Positions 1 to 7,773 of a stretch of 25,518 nt of DNA are shown here, one piece after another. Numbering within the stretch: position 1 is the stretch's first letter; every line of letters starts with the position of its first letter. Source of the DNA: an uncultured Bacillota bacterium (GTDB lineage Bacteria > Bacillota > Clostridia > Oscillospirales > Oscillospiraceae); assembly GCA_947383275.1 (NCBI GenBank), contig CANDCW010000033.1, positions 1 to 25,518 of the forward strand, written 5' to 3'. The notes under the pieces are model-generated. The model saw nothing but the letters and a program-made list of their open reading frames with translations, did not search any database and was not told where the DNA came from. The position numbers and the translations under genes were made by a program.

Positions 1-412
1 CGGGGGTGATGCCCAGGCCCACCTCGGGCTGGCCGAACTTGGCCTTCTCGCTGGCGATGCGGATGTCGCAGGCCATGGACAGCTCGCACCCGCCCCCCAG
101 GGCGAAGCCGTTGACGGCGGCGATGGTGGGCTTGCTCAGGTTCTCCAGCTTCAGGAATATCCCGTTGCCGTAGGCGCCGAACGCCTTGCCCTCCACGGCG
201 GTGAATTTGGACATCTGGCCGATGTCTGCCCCGGCCACAAAGGAACGCCCCGCCCCGGTGACCACGGCCACCAGGATTTCAGGGTCGGCCTCTACCTGGT
301 TCAGCACGGCGTTCAGGTCCTCCAGCACCTGCCTGTCCAGGGCGTTGAGGGCCTCGGGCCGGTTCATGGTGACAATGCCCACGGGGCCCTTTTTCTCCAG
401 AGTGACAAACAT
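1..412 (-). CDS. Enoyl-CoA hydratase/isomerase (crotonase) family protein, 3' part outside window
   Basis: The first 137 codons of a crotonase are visible; the rest lies beyond position 1. The family hydrates or isomerises enoyl-CoA thioesters in the cytoplasm; in Clostridia the commonest role is crotonyl-CoA hydration (Crt) in butyrate formation or fatty-acid turnover. Two oxyanion-hole signatures are present: the segment AGADIGQM near residue 62, and the segment GFALGGGCELSMACD near residue 99, which carries the Gly-Gly-Gly turn and the Glu typical of hydratases. The ATG at 412 follows AAGGAGGA (complement of 421-428) at good spacing. A sigma-A-like promoter lies just upstream on the same strand. 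Substrate (crotonyl-CoA or another enoyl-CoA) cannot be decided from the visible part, and acyl-CoA dehydrogenase or thiolase partners would be outside the window. Confidence 0.9.
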   Translation of the reverse strand, partial: MFVTLEKKGPVGIVTMNRPEALNALDRQVLEDLNAVLNQVEADPEILVAVVTGAGRSFVAGADIGQMSKFTAVEGKAFGAYGNGIFLKLENLSKPTIAAVNGFALGGGCELSMACDIRIASEKAKFGQPEVGLGITP

Positions 413-448
413 AGGAAAATTCCTCCTTATTTTTTAAGTGGTGGTCCC

Positions 449-477
449 ATTATAGCGGATGTTCCCCAAAAGGGCAA
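449..477 (-). promoter_or_regulatory. Sigma-A-type promoter for the crotonase gene
   Basis: Read on the minus strand, TTGCCC (472-477) and TATAAT (449-454) are separated by exactly 17 bases, 37 bases ahead of the ATG at 412. The -10 is perfect and the -35 matches 4 of 6. Confidence 0.7.
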
Positions 478-604
478 GGGGAAACGGATAAAACGCTGAA
501 AACCACCGCCCCGATGTTTTGTCAAGGCGGCTGCCCCAAATTTAGGAATTGGCCATGGATAAAGCCTCCCCTTTCCGAATAGATTGTCAGGAGGGGGGAT
601 TGTC

Positions 605-2134
605 TTGTCTGAAAAAATGCTGTCCGCAGGAAAGGGGGCGCTGTTTCTCACGGCCCTGAGCGCCATTTCCCAGCTGCTGGGCTTTTTTTACCGGGTGGTG
701 CTGTCCCGGCTGGTGGGGGCTGAGGTGATGGGGCTGTACCAGCTCATCATGCCGGTGTACTCGGTGATTATGTCCCTTACCGCCGTAGGGCTGGTGTCAG
801 CGGCGTCCAATCTCACCTCCCAGCACCTGGCCCTGGGCAACCGGAAAGCCGCCGACCAGACCATCGCCACCTGCATGAGGCTGTTTTTCCTGCTGCTGCT
901 GCCCATTGGGGCGGCAGTAATCCTGGGGTCCGACGCTATTTCCGTCTACCTTCTGGGGGACGCCCGTACCCAGCTGGGACTGGTCCTCCTCATCCCCTGC
1001 GCGGCTCTCACCGGGGTGGAAAACTGCCACAAGCACTTCTTTTACGGCTCCGGGCTTGTGCGGCCGCCGGCTGTGATAGAGCTGCTGGAGCAGTTTGTCC
1101 GCACCTTCGCGGTGATTGCCCTGCTGGTGCTGTTCCTGCCTCAGTACCCGGAGCGGGTGGTGGGGCTGATTGTGGCGGGGATGGTCATCTGCGAGGTGTT
1201 CTCCTCCTGCACTCTGGTGGCCCTCTACCGGCGCCGGAGGGGTTTTCTGGCCGGAAGGGGCGAGGAGGGGCGGGTCCGCCGGCGGCGCATCCTGTCCATA
1301 GCCCTGCCTGTGGGGCTCAACGCCCTGCTGGGCAACCTGATGGGCGCGGCCAATTCCGCCCTGATTCCGCAGAAGCTGGTGGAAGGAGGGATGGAGCGCT
1401 CCGCAGCAGTGGCCCAGTTCGGGGTGGTGTGCGGGATGACGATGCCTATGTTGTCGCTGCCCATTGTATTTCTGGGGGCGCTGAATCTGGTGCTGGTGCC
1501 CCGGCTGTCCCGGGCTTGCGCCCTGGGCCGGCCGGCTGAGGTCCGGAAGCTGATCTCCCAGGCCGTCTCGGCGGTGTCGCTGCTAACCCTGCCCTGCATG
1601 GCCTTCATGGTGGTAGTGGGCCCCGACCTGGGGCGGGCCATGTTCCACCAGGAGGGGGTGGGGGAATATCTGGTTCCGCTGGCCTGCGTCATGGCTATGA
1701 GCTGCGGCACCTCGGTGCTGGCTTCCTCCCTCAACGGGGTGGGGAGGCAGCGGACGGTGGCCGCTATTTCCTTGACAAGCGGAGCGGTGCAGCTGGGATT
1801 TACCCTGGCGCTGGTCCCCCTGTCCGGGGTGGGAATGGCGGGCTATGTGGCCGGGGCGGTGGCCTCCACAGCCCTGGAGCTGGGGCTGTGCCTGTGGCAG
1901 GCGGCCCGGGCCACGGGGTTGGAGGTAAGGCCCTTCCAGTGGATGGCCGCTCCCGGTCTGTCCGCCCTGCTGGCGGGGCTTGTGGGCAACCTGCTCTTCC
2001 GGGTCCTGAAGGACTCCGGCCTGGCCCCCATCCCCGCCGGCCTGGCCACCCTGATTTTCGCCCTGGTGCTTTATTTAGCCGCCCTTCAGGCCCAGGGAGT
2101 TAAAGCCCGGGAAGTCCTGCGGCTGGATTGGTAA
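605..2134 (+). CDS. SpoVB-like polysaccharide/lipid flippase (MOP superfamily)
   Basis: This is a 509-residue polytopic membrane protein of the MATE/Wzx/MurJ superfamily. The N-terminus (LSAGKGALFLTALSAISQ, then a GAEVMGLYQLIMPVYS segment) is characteristic of the SpoVB-type oligosaccharide flippases of sporulating Firmicutes, which are thought to move lipid-linked cell-wall or spore-cortex precursors across the membrane. About 12-14 hydrophobic segments span the protein, with a basic cytoplasmic loop (LYRRRRGFLAGRGEEGRVRRRR) around residue 210. The TTG at 605 is preferred because AGGAGG at 588-593 sits 11 bases ahead; an upstream in-frame TTG at 584 would overlap that site. It converges with the MATE gene and shares its terminator. 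SpoVB cannot be distinguished from a vegetative paralogue by reading alone. Confidence 0.87.
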   Translation: MSEKMLSAGKGALFLTALSAISQLLGFFYRVVLSRLVGAEVMGLYQLIMPVYSVIMSLTAVGLVSAASNLTSQHLALGNRKAADQTIATCMRLFFLLLLPIGAAVILGSDAISVYLLGDARTQLGLVLLIPCAALTGVENCHKHFFYGSGLVRPPAVIELLEQFVRTFAVIALLVLFLPQYPERVVGLIVAGMVICEVFSSCTLVALYRRRRGFLAGRGEEGRVRRRRILSIALPVGLNALLGNLMGAANSALIPQKLVEGGMERSAAVAQFGVVCGMTMPMLSLPIVFLGALNLVLVPRLSRACALGRPAEVRKLISQAVSAVSLLTLPCMAFMVVVGPDLGRAMFHQEGVGEYLVPLACVMAMSCGTSVLASSLNGVGRQRTVAAISLTSGAVQLGFTLALVPLSGVGMAGYVAGAVASTALELGLCLWQAARATGLEVRPFQWMAAPGLSALLAGLVGNLLFRVLKDSGLAPIPAGLATLIFALVLYLAALQAQGVKAREVLRLDW

Positions 2135-2135
2135 C

Positions 2136-2170
2136 AGACAGCCCCGTCCGGCTGGACAGGGCTGTCTTTA
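2136..2170. terminator. Bidirectional rho-independent terminator
   Basis: A perfect 9-bp stem (AGACAGCCC at 2136-2144 with GGGCTGTCT at 2159-2167) continues into an inner 4-bp stem (GTCC/GGAC) and ends in TTTA. It lies between two convergent genes, so it probably serves both; the following MATE stop codon begins at 2171. Confidence 0.8.
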
Positions 2171-3550
2171 TCATGCGGCCCGCTGCATGGGGGCTACCTC
2201 TTTTTTGTACACACGGAAAAGGAATAGGGCGCTGAGGGCAGTGGAGAACAGTTCCGCGAAGGGGAAGGACCACCACACCACGTCCAGTCCGCCCAGCCGG
2301 GCCAGGAGCCAGCCCACCGGCAGGAGCACGACCAGCTGCCGGACTACCGAGACCGCCAGGGACAGCACCCCGTGGCCCAGGGCCTGGAACACCGAGCCGC
2401 TGACAATGCAGAACCCGGCCAGCAGGAAGCTGGTGGAGATGATCCGCAGGGCGGGCACGCCAATGGCCAGCAGGCTGCCGGCGTCCTCTCCCTCGGCCTC
2501 GAACAGGCTGAGGAACACGTTGGGAAAGAGCTGGAACAGGGCGAAGCCTACCACCATAATGCCCATGGCGTAAGCGATGGACAGCTTGACGGTTTTGATA
2601 ATCCGCTCAGGCTTTTGGGCGCCGTAATTGTAGGCTACAATGGGAACCATGCCGTTGTTCAGGCCGAACACGGGCATGAAGATGAAGGACTGGAGCTTGA
2701 AGTAGATGCCGAACACCGCCGTGGCGGTGGAGGTAAAGGCAATGAGAATCTGATTCATACCGAACACCATCACCGAGCCGATGGACTGCATGATGATGGA
2801 GGGCAGGCCCACGCTGTAGATGCCGCCGATGATGTCCCGGCTGGGCTTCAGGCCCTTCCAGGACATTTGGAGCTCCGGGTTGTGGGTCAGGGCCAGGTAT
2901 AGCCCTACCAGCCCGCCGATGATCTGCCCGGCCACCGTGGCCACGGCGGCTCCCGCAACCTCCATCCGGGGGAACGGACCCAGGCCGAAGATGAGGATGG
3001 GGTCCAGAATCAGGTTGATAACCGAACCCACCCCCTGGATCACCATGGCGTATACCGTCCGGCCGGTGGCCTGGACCAGCCGCTCGCAGGTGACGGACAG
3101 GAAGATGCCCATGCAGGCGCCGGCGATGATGGTCAGGTAGTCGGTCCCGTAGTCCACAATGCCGGGGATGTCGGTCTGGATGGTGTAGAACAGTCGGGCG
3201 CAGGTCAGGCCCAGGAGGGTGAACACCAGGCCACTGGCCACCTCCAGCAGCATGCCGTTCATGGCAGTGCGATTGGCGCGCTCAAAGTCCTTCTGGCCCA
3301 GGCTGCGGGACAGCAGGGCGTTGATGCCCACGCCGGTGCCCACAGCTACGGCAATCATCAGGTTCTGCACCGGAAAGGCCAGGGATACCGCGTTTAGGGC
3401 GTCCTGGCTGAGCTTGGATACAAAGTAGCTGTCCACAATGTTATAGCAGGCCTGAATCAGCATGGAAATAATCATCGGCACCGCCATATTCAGCAGCAGC
3501 TTGTTTTCTGGCATAACGCCCATCTTGTTCTCGTTTGCGGGTTGTGACAC
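2171..3550 (-). CDS. MATE family efflux transporter
   Basis: This 459-residue protein is a multidrug and toxic compound extrusion transporter. The opening, with NKLLLNMAVPMIISMLIQACY followed by NIVDSYFVSKL, is the standard MATE first helix, and a second copy of the fold begins near residue 235 (GGIYSVGLPSIIMQSIGSV). Length and about 12 membrane segments fit the NorM/DinF class, which exports cationic drugs or metabolites using Na+ or H+ gradients. The GTG at 3550 is chosen because AGGAGGAA (complement of 3557-3564) sits 6 bases ahead. A consensus sigma-A promoter lies 43 bases upstream of the start. It is transcribed alone. The substrate cannot be predicted. Confidence 0.93.
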   Translation of the reverse strand: MSQPANENKMGVMPENKLLLNMAVPMIISMLIQACYNIVDSYFVSKLSQDALNAVSLAFPVQNLMIAVAVGTGVGINALLSRSLGQKDFERANRTAMNGMLLEVASGLVFTLLGLTCARLFYTIQTDIPGIVDYGTDYLTIIAGACMGIFLSVTCERLVQATGRTVYAMVIQGVGSVINLILDPILIFGLGPFPRMEVAGAAVATVAGQIIGGLVGLYLALTHNPELQMSWKGLKPSRDIIGGIYSVGLPSIIMQSIGSVMVFGMNQILIAFTSTATAVFGIYFKLQSFIFMPVFGLNNGMVPIVAYNYGAQKPERIIKTVKLSIAYAMGIMVVGFALFQLFPNVFLSLFEAEGEDAGSLLAIGVPALRIISTSFLLAGFCIVSGSVFQALGHGVLSLAVSVVRQLVVLLPVGWLLARLGGLDVVWWSFPFAELFSTALSALFLFRVYKKEVAPMQRAA

Positions 3551-3592
3551 CGGAACTTCCTCCTTTTTTCTCTTTTTTCGCAGCAGAGCCCT

Positions 3593-3621
3593 ATTATAGT
3601 GGAAGGAAATTTTTATGTCAA
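3593..3621 (-). promoter_or_regulatory. Perfect-consensus sigma-A promoter for the MATE gene
   Basis: On the minus strand TTGACA (3616-3621) and TATAAT (3593-3598) are both exact consensus with a 17-base spacer. This predicts strong constitutive transcription of the transporter unless a repressor acts there. No operator dyad was recognised. Confidence 0.88.
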
Positions 3622-3658
3622 TGGCAGTTTCAACAGATTTTTCCCCTTTTGAAAAAAC

Positions 3659-3687
3659 TTGCTTCTTGCGCCGCTTTGTATTAGGAT
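3659..3687 (+). promoter_or_regulatory. Candidate promoter of the M42 peptidase operon
   Basis: TTGCTT (3659-3664) and TAGGAT (3682-3687) are 17 bases apart and 43 bases ahead of the preferred TTG start. Both hexamers are imperfect, so this is only a plausible weak promoter. It lies close to the divergent MATE promoter. Confidence 0.4.
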
Positions 3688-3729
3688 AGGGATAGCATGG
3701 AATGCTGACAAGGAATGGAGGTATCCGGT

Positions 3730-4767
3730 TTGAATTACGAACAGACGCTTGCCCGCCTGTGCGCCCTGTCCGCGCCCAGCGGCTTTGAGAGGCCGGCGGC
3801 GAACGCAGCGGCGGAGCTGCTCCGGCCCCTGACAGACGAGGTGCGCATCACCCGCCTGGGCAGCGTAATCGGGATGCGCCAGTGCGGGCGGGAAAACGCC
3901 CCCAGGCTGCTGCTGGACGCCCATCTGGACGAGATCGGCTTTCTCGTCACCGGCCACAAGGAGGGGTTCCTCCGTTTCGCCCCCTTGGGTGGGGTGGACC
4001 CCCGGATGCTCCCCGACCGGGAGGTGGTAGTCCTAACCTGCCCGCCCGTTCCCGGGGTGGTGGCCTGCCTGCCCCCCCACGTCCAGACCGGCGAGGATAT
4101 GGACAAGTCCCTGCCCATCAAGGACCTCTATATCGACGTGGGCCTGTCCCAGGCGGAGGCGGAGCGGCGCATCCCCATCGGTACCCCGGCCGCCTACCGG
4201 GGAGGGTGCTTCCCCCTGGGGGAGGAGCTGTTGTGCGGCAAGGCTCTGGACGACCGGGCGGGTTTTGCCGTCCTGCTGGACGTGCTGGAGCGGCTGAAGG
4301 GGAAGGAGCTGAGCGTGGACTTGTACGTCCTGGGTTCCACCCAGGAGGAGACCCATTCCACTGGGGCTGTTACTGCCGCTTACGAGATTGCGCCCCAGCT
4401 GTGCGTGGCAGTGGACGTGACCCACGGGGACAGCCCCGACGCGTCCAAGCATGAGACCTTCCAGCTGGGGGGCGGGCCGGTGATCGGCGTAGGGCCCAAC
4501 TGCGCCAGATCCCTGTCCAAATATTTAAAAGACCTGGCCAAGCAGATGAATATGCCTGTCCAGATCGAGGTCATGGCGGGCTCCAGCGGCACCAACGCCT
4601 GGCCCGTCCAGATCAGCCGGGAGGGGGTGGCCACAGCGGTGCTGTCCATCCCGGAACGGTATATGCACACCCCGGTGGAGGTGGTCCACAAGGGGGACCT
4701 GAAGGACACAGCCAGGCTGCTGGCCGCGTTTGTGGAGGACATCGGAGGGGAGGGGCTCGTGTGCTGA
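3730..4767 (+). CDS. M42 family metallopeptidase (aminopeptidase), first of three
   Basis: This is a 345-residue M42 peptidase, the family of dinuclear-metal aminopeptidases that form self-compartmentalised TET particles and trim peptides in the cytoplasm. All expected metal and catalytic positions are present: His65 in DAHLDEIGF, Asp in ALDDRAGF (174-175), the Glu-Glu pair 206-207 in TQEETHS, Asp229 in AVDVTHGD, and His313 in RYMHTPVE. GGAGGT at 3717-3722 is 7 bases ahead of the TTG at 3730, so that start is preferred over the ATG at 3715, whose own upstream site would be too close. It overlaps the next gene by 7 bases, so translation is probably coupled. The family includes glutamyl- and leucyl-type aminopeptidases and was once called endoglucanase M; specificity is not visible. 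Confidence 0.93.
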   Translation: MNYEQTLARLCALSAPSGFERPAANAAAELLRPLTDEVRITRLGSVIGMRQCGRENAPRLLLDAHLDEIGFLVTGHKEGFLRFAPLGGVDPRMLPDREVVVLTCPPVPGVVACLPPHVQTGEDMDKSLPIKDLYIDVGLSQAEAERRIPIGTPAAYRGGCFPLGEELLCGKALDDRAGFAVLLDVLERLKGKELSVDLYVLGSTQEETHSTGAVTAAYEIAPQLCVAVDVTHGDSPDASKHETFQLGGGPVIGVGPNCARSLSKYLKDLAKQMNMPVQIEVMAGSSGTNAWPVQISREGVATAVLSIPERYMHTPVEVVHKGDLKDTARLLAAFVEDIGGEGLVC

Positions 4768-5792
4768 ACACCTTAAAGGAGCTGTGCCGCCTGAACGGGG
4801 TCTCCGGAAACGAGGACGAGGTGCGGGACTTCATCTCCGCCCGGCTTGCCCGGATTAACGGCCTTGAGCTCCGCTCCGATGCCACCGGCAATCTGCTCGC
4901 CTTTAAAAAGGGCAAAAAATCTACTGGAAACAAGCTGATGCTCTGCGCCCACATGGACGAGGTGGGGGTTATCGTCACCCGCATCACCGACGAGGGCTTT
5001 CTCAAGTTCGATTTTGTGGGCGGGGTAGACCGCCGGGTGGCCATCGGCAAGCCGGTGGTGATCGGCGAGAAGAAGGTTCCCGGAGTCATCGGCCTGAAGG
5101 CGATCCACCTGACCACGAAGGAGGAGCGGAAAAAGGCCCCCAGGACCGAAGCCCTCTATATCGACATTGGGTGTAAGGACAAGGCGTCTGCCGGGAAGCT
5201 GGCAGAGCCGGGCGATTACGGGGCCTTTGTCTGCCAGCCGGAGGAGTTTGGTGACGGGCTGTTCAAGGCCCGGGCCATCGACGACCGGGTGGGCTGCGCC
5301 GTCATGCTCAAGCTGCTGGAGGAGGAGCTGCCCCTGGACGTGGCCTTTGCCTTTACCGCCCAGGAGGAGGTGGGAACCCGGGGAGCGTTCGGCGCGGCCT
5401 TTGCTGTCACGCCTGAGGTTGCCCTGGTGCTGGAGACCACCACCGCCGCCAACCTGCCTGGGGTGGAGGGCCACCGCCGGGTGTGTTCCCCCGGCAGAGG
5501 GCCGGTGATCTCCTATATGGACGGGGGAACCGTCTACGACCGGGAACTTTTTGAGGTGCTTCGGCGTCTATCGGAGGAGAACGGCATCCCCTGGCAGACC
5601 AAGGAGTATATCGCCGGAGGCAACGATGCCCGCGCCGTTCAGCGGACGAAGGCGGGGGTCCGGGTGGCCGCCCTGTCCGCCGCCGTGCGCTACCTCCACG
5701 CCCCTGCCAGCGTGGGCAGCATCGCCGATTTTGAAAGCATACTGAAGCTGACCCGGCTGTTCCTGAAGGAAATGGCGAAGAGGAGTGATTGA
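4761..5792 (+). CDS. M42 family metallopeptidase, second of three
   Basis: This 343-residue M42 aminopeptidase starts at a GTG inside the end of the previous gene. The metal-site motifs are in order: LCAHMDEVGV, KARAIDDRVGCAV, FTAQEEVGTRGA, LVLETTTAANLPG and RYLHAP. In the fourth motif Glu stands where its two neighbours have Asp in AVDVT. This looks like a natural subfamily variant rather than damage, because all surrounding motifs are intact. It is separated by a single base from the third peptidase, giving a strict three-gene operon. Divergence among the three suggests different side-chain preferences, or subunits of a mixed TET particle; this is inference from the known archaeal TET paralogues. 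Confidence 0.93.
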   Translation: MLNTLKELCRLNGVSGNEDEVRDFISARLARINGLELRSDATGNLLAFKKGKKSTGNKLMLCAHMDEVGVIVTRITDEGFLKFDFVGGVDRRVAIGKPVVIGEKKVPGVIGLKAIHLTTKEERKKAPRTEALYIDIGCKDKASAGKLAEPGDYGAFVCQPEEFGDGLFKARAIDDRVGCAVMLKLLEEELPLDVAFAFTAQEEVGTRGAFGAAFAVTPEVALVLETTTAANLPGVEGHRRVCSPGRGPVISYMDGGTVYDRELFEVLRRLSEENGIPWQTKEYIAGGNDARAVQRTKAGVRVAALSAAVRYLHAPASVGSIADFESILKLTRLFLKEMAKRSD

Positions 5793-5793
5793 T

Positions 5794-6780
5794 ATGGAAC
5801 TGGCAGAACTGTTAGAGGTACTGAATGAGGCCCACGGCCCCTCCGGGGACGAGGCGGGCATCCGGGAGAAGCTTGAGGCGCTGGCCCGGCCCTATGTGGA
5901 CGAGGCGGTCGCCGATACCCTGGGCAATCTGATTGTCCACAAAAAGGGGCCGGGCCCCCGGGTGATGTTCGCCGCCCACATGGACTCCATCGGCTTTATC
6001 GTGACCCATATTGAGGAGGGGGGGTTCCTCCGCGTGGGCAAGCTGGGGGGGATCGCCCCCAAGGAGGCGGCCTACGCCCCGGTGCGCTTTAAAAGCGGGG
6101 TTCGGGGCGTGTTTGCCCCGGAGGAAAAAGCCGATTTTGGCAAGCTGAAGCTGGACGAGTGCTTTATCGATATTGGGGCAAGGGACCGGGACGAGGCCAA
6201 AAAGCTGGTTCAGGTGGGGGATACCTGCGTCTATGACGGTCCTGTCCAGGTCCGGGGCGGGCGGGTGACCGCACCCTACCTGGATGACCGCATGGCCTGC
6301 GCCGTGCTGCTGTCCGCCCTGGAGCGCATGGAAAAGCCCGCCTGCGACCTCTATATGGCCTTCACCGTTCAGGAGGAGGTGGGGCTGCGGGGGGCCCGCA
6401 CGGCCGCGTGGCGGGTGGAACCGGATATCGGGATCGCCGTGGATGTCACCGATGTGGACGACACCCCGGGTTCGGAGAGATGCGGCACCGCCCGGCTGGG
6501 CGGGGGTGCGGCTGTTAAGGTAATGGACTCATCCGTCATTTGCCACCCGGAAATTGTGGCAAGGCTGGAGGAGCTGGCCAAGGCCCGGGAAATTCCGGTC
6601 CAGCGGGACATTATGCGGGCGGGCGGCACCGATGCCGGGGCGGTCCATACCCTTCGAGCCGGCGTAAAGGCCGGGGGGATCTCCATTCCCTGCCGGTATG
6701 TCCACACCCCCGTGGAGACCGCCTGCCTTGAGGACGCGGAGGCATGCGTCCGCCTGGCAGTGGCTTTTGCCCAGCAATAA
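5794..6780 (+). CDS. M42 family metallopeptidase, third of three
   Basis: This 328-residue M42 aminopeptidase has the full motif set: FAAHMDSIGFIV, PYLDDRMACAV, FTVQEEVGLRGA, IAVDVTDVDDTPG and RYVHTPVE. The ATG at 5794 is selected because AGGAG at 5781-5785 lies 8 bases ahead; the in-frame GTG at 5785 overlaps that site. One base separates it from the stop of the second M42 gene. The N-terminal segment NEAHGPSGDEAGIREKLEAL matches the usual first M42 helix, so the protein looks complete. No clear terminator was seen after the gene; the next gene has its own strong promoter 46 bases downstream. Confidence 0.93.
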   Translation: MELAELLEVLNEAHGPSGDEAGIREKLEALARPYVDEAVADTLGNLIVHKKGPGPRVMFAAHMDSIGFIVTHIEEGGFLRVGKLGGIAPKEAAYAPVRFKSGVRGVFAPEEKADFGKLKLDECFIDIGARDRDEAKKLVQVGDTCVYDGPVQVRGGRVTAPYLDDRMACAVLLSALERMEKPACDLYMAFTVQEEVGLRGARTAAWRVEPDIGIAVDVTDVDDTPGSERCGTARLGGGAAVKVMDSSVICHPEIVARLEELAKAREIPVQRDIMRAGGTDAGAVHTLRAGVKAGGISIPCRYVHTPVETACLEDAEACVRLAVAFAQQ

Positions 6781-6825
6781 AAAAGCCCTGCTTTAAAATA
6801 TTGGATACTTTTCCCGATTTATATC

Positions 6826-6854
6826 TTGCAAAAAAAGAAGTTATCTGGTACAAT
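6826..6854 (+). promoter_or_regulatory. Sigma-A promoter for the membrane protein gene
   Basis: TTGCAA (6826-6831) and TACAAT (6849-6854) have a 17-base spacer. The promoter lies in an AT-rich stretch that contrasts sharply with the flanking GC-rich coding DNA. Predicted transcription start is near 6861, leaving about 70 bases of leader. Confidence 0.8.
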
Positions 6855-6933
6855 ACTAAAATGTCCGAATATATGGGCATGTTTGTAATACCAATCGGGC
6901 CATGGCGGCCCGCGGCAAGGAGAATGAAAACAC

Positions 6934-7701
6934 ATGGATAAGAAACAGAGAGAAGCACGCCGCCAACAGGAGGATATTGCCCTGCAGAGAGGTCTGCTGT
7001 GGGTAGTGGGAGCCGTTGTGTTAGAGGTTCTGCTGGCGCTGCTTAACCGCTTCTATGTCAATTACCCTCTCACCGAATCCGGGATTAACATTTTCATGGC
7101 CCTGAACGAGGCACTGAAGGTGGTGCGCATCGCGGCCCCCATAGCGGCGGTGCTGGCTCTGCTATGGAGCATCCGGCAGGCCGGGCAGGGGAAGAAATAC
7201 GCCCCTGCGCTGATTGCGGCTATCGCCCTGGCCGCGCTGACCGTCTGCGTCCATGTGGCCGTCAAATACCGGGCGGACGGCATGTCCATGCTGTATTGGC
7301 TGGTGATTGCCTGGGCTGTGCTGGCGATGGTGTTCTATATCTACCAGCGGGAGTTTTTCCTGGCCGCGACCGCCTGCGGCATGTCAGTGCTGGCGTTGTG
7401 GTTTGTCCGCTACGGTGTAACCGGGCGGATGGAGGCCATTGTGCTGACTGCCGCCATCCTGGTAGTGGGTGTGGCCGCCCTGTTGCTGAAGAAGAACGAC
7501 GGAACCCTGAACGGGAAGGAGGCGCTGCGCTTCCTGCCCAAGGAGAGCGATTACGGCGTAATGCTGGCCACCTGCCTGGCCAGCCTGGCGGCGGTTGTAA
7601 TTGCCCTGCTGGCCGGCGGCACGCTTGCCTATTACCTGGTTTATGTGATGATCGCCTGGCTGTTTGCCCTGTTTGTGTATTATACCGTCAAACTGATGTA
7701 A
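6934..7701 (+). CDS. Polytopic membrane protein of unknown function
   Basis: The 255-residue product is not recognised as a named family. It begins with a charged cytoplasmic tail (MDKKQREARRQQEDIALQRG), followed by about eight hydrophobic segments, roughly at residues 20-42, 65-84, 90-110, 118-137, 141-160, 166-186, 208-230 and 232-253. A more polar loop near 187-207 (KKNDGTLNGKEALRFLPKES) separates the last pair. No catalytic motif, signal peptidase site or transporter signature was seen. It forms a single-gene unit with its own promoter and a strong terminator. The ATG at 6934 follows AAGGAG at 6915-6920, a longer than usual spacing. Confidence 0.82.
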   Translation: MDKKQREARRQQEDIALQRGLLWVVGAVVLEVLLALLNRFYVNYPLTESGINIFMALNEALKVVRIAAPIAAVLALLWSIRQAGQGKKYAPALIAAIALAALTVCVHVAVKYRADGMSMLYWLVIAWAVLAMVFYIYQREFFLAATACGMSVLALWFVRYGVTGRMEAIVLTAAILVVGVAALLLKKNDGTLNGKEALRFLPKESDYGVMLATCLASLAAVVIALLAGGTLAYYLVYVMIAWLFALFVYYTVKLM

Positions 7702-7714
7702 CGTTTAAAATTCA

Positions 7715-7746
7715 GCCTCCCCGTCAGCTGGCGGGGAGGCTTTTCA
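7715..7746 (+). terminator. Rho-independent terminator after the membrane protein
   Basis: A perfect 9-bp GC-rich stem (GCCTCCCCG at 7715-7723, CGGGGAGGC at 7732-7740) with an 8-base loop is followed by TTTTCACCTTTTC. Confidence 0.92.
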
Positions 7747-7773
7747 CCTTTTCAAAAATGAGGAGGGGCCTAT

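Noticed and set aside
413..604. Riboswitch or leader RNA ahead of the SpoVB-like gene
   Set aside because: A CCGCC...GGCGG pairing is possible near 511-533, but no known riboswitch core was recognised.
4773..5474. 233-codon minus-strand frame
   Set aside because: It is antisense to the second M42 gene, whose motifs and operon spacing are clear.
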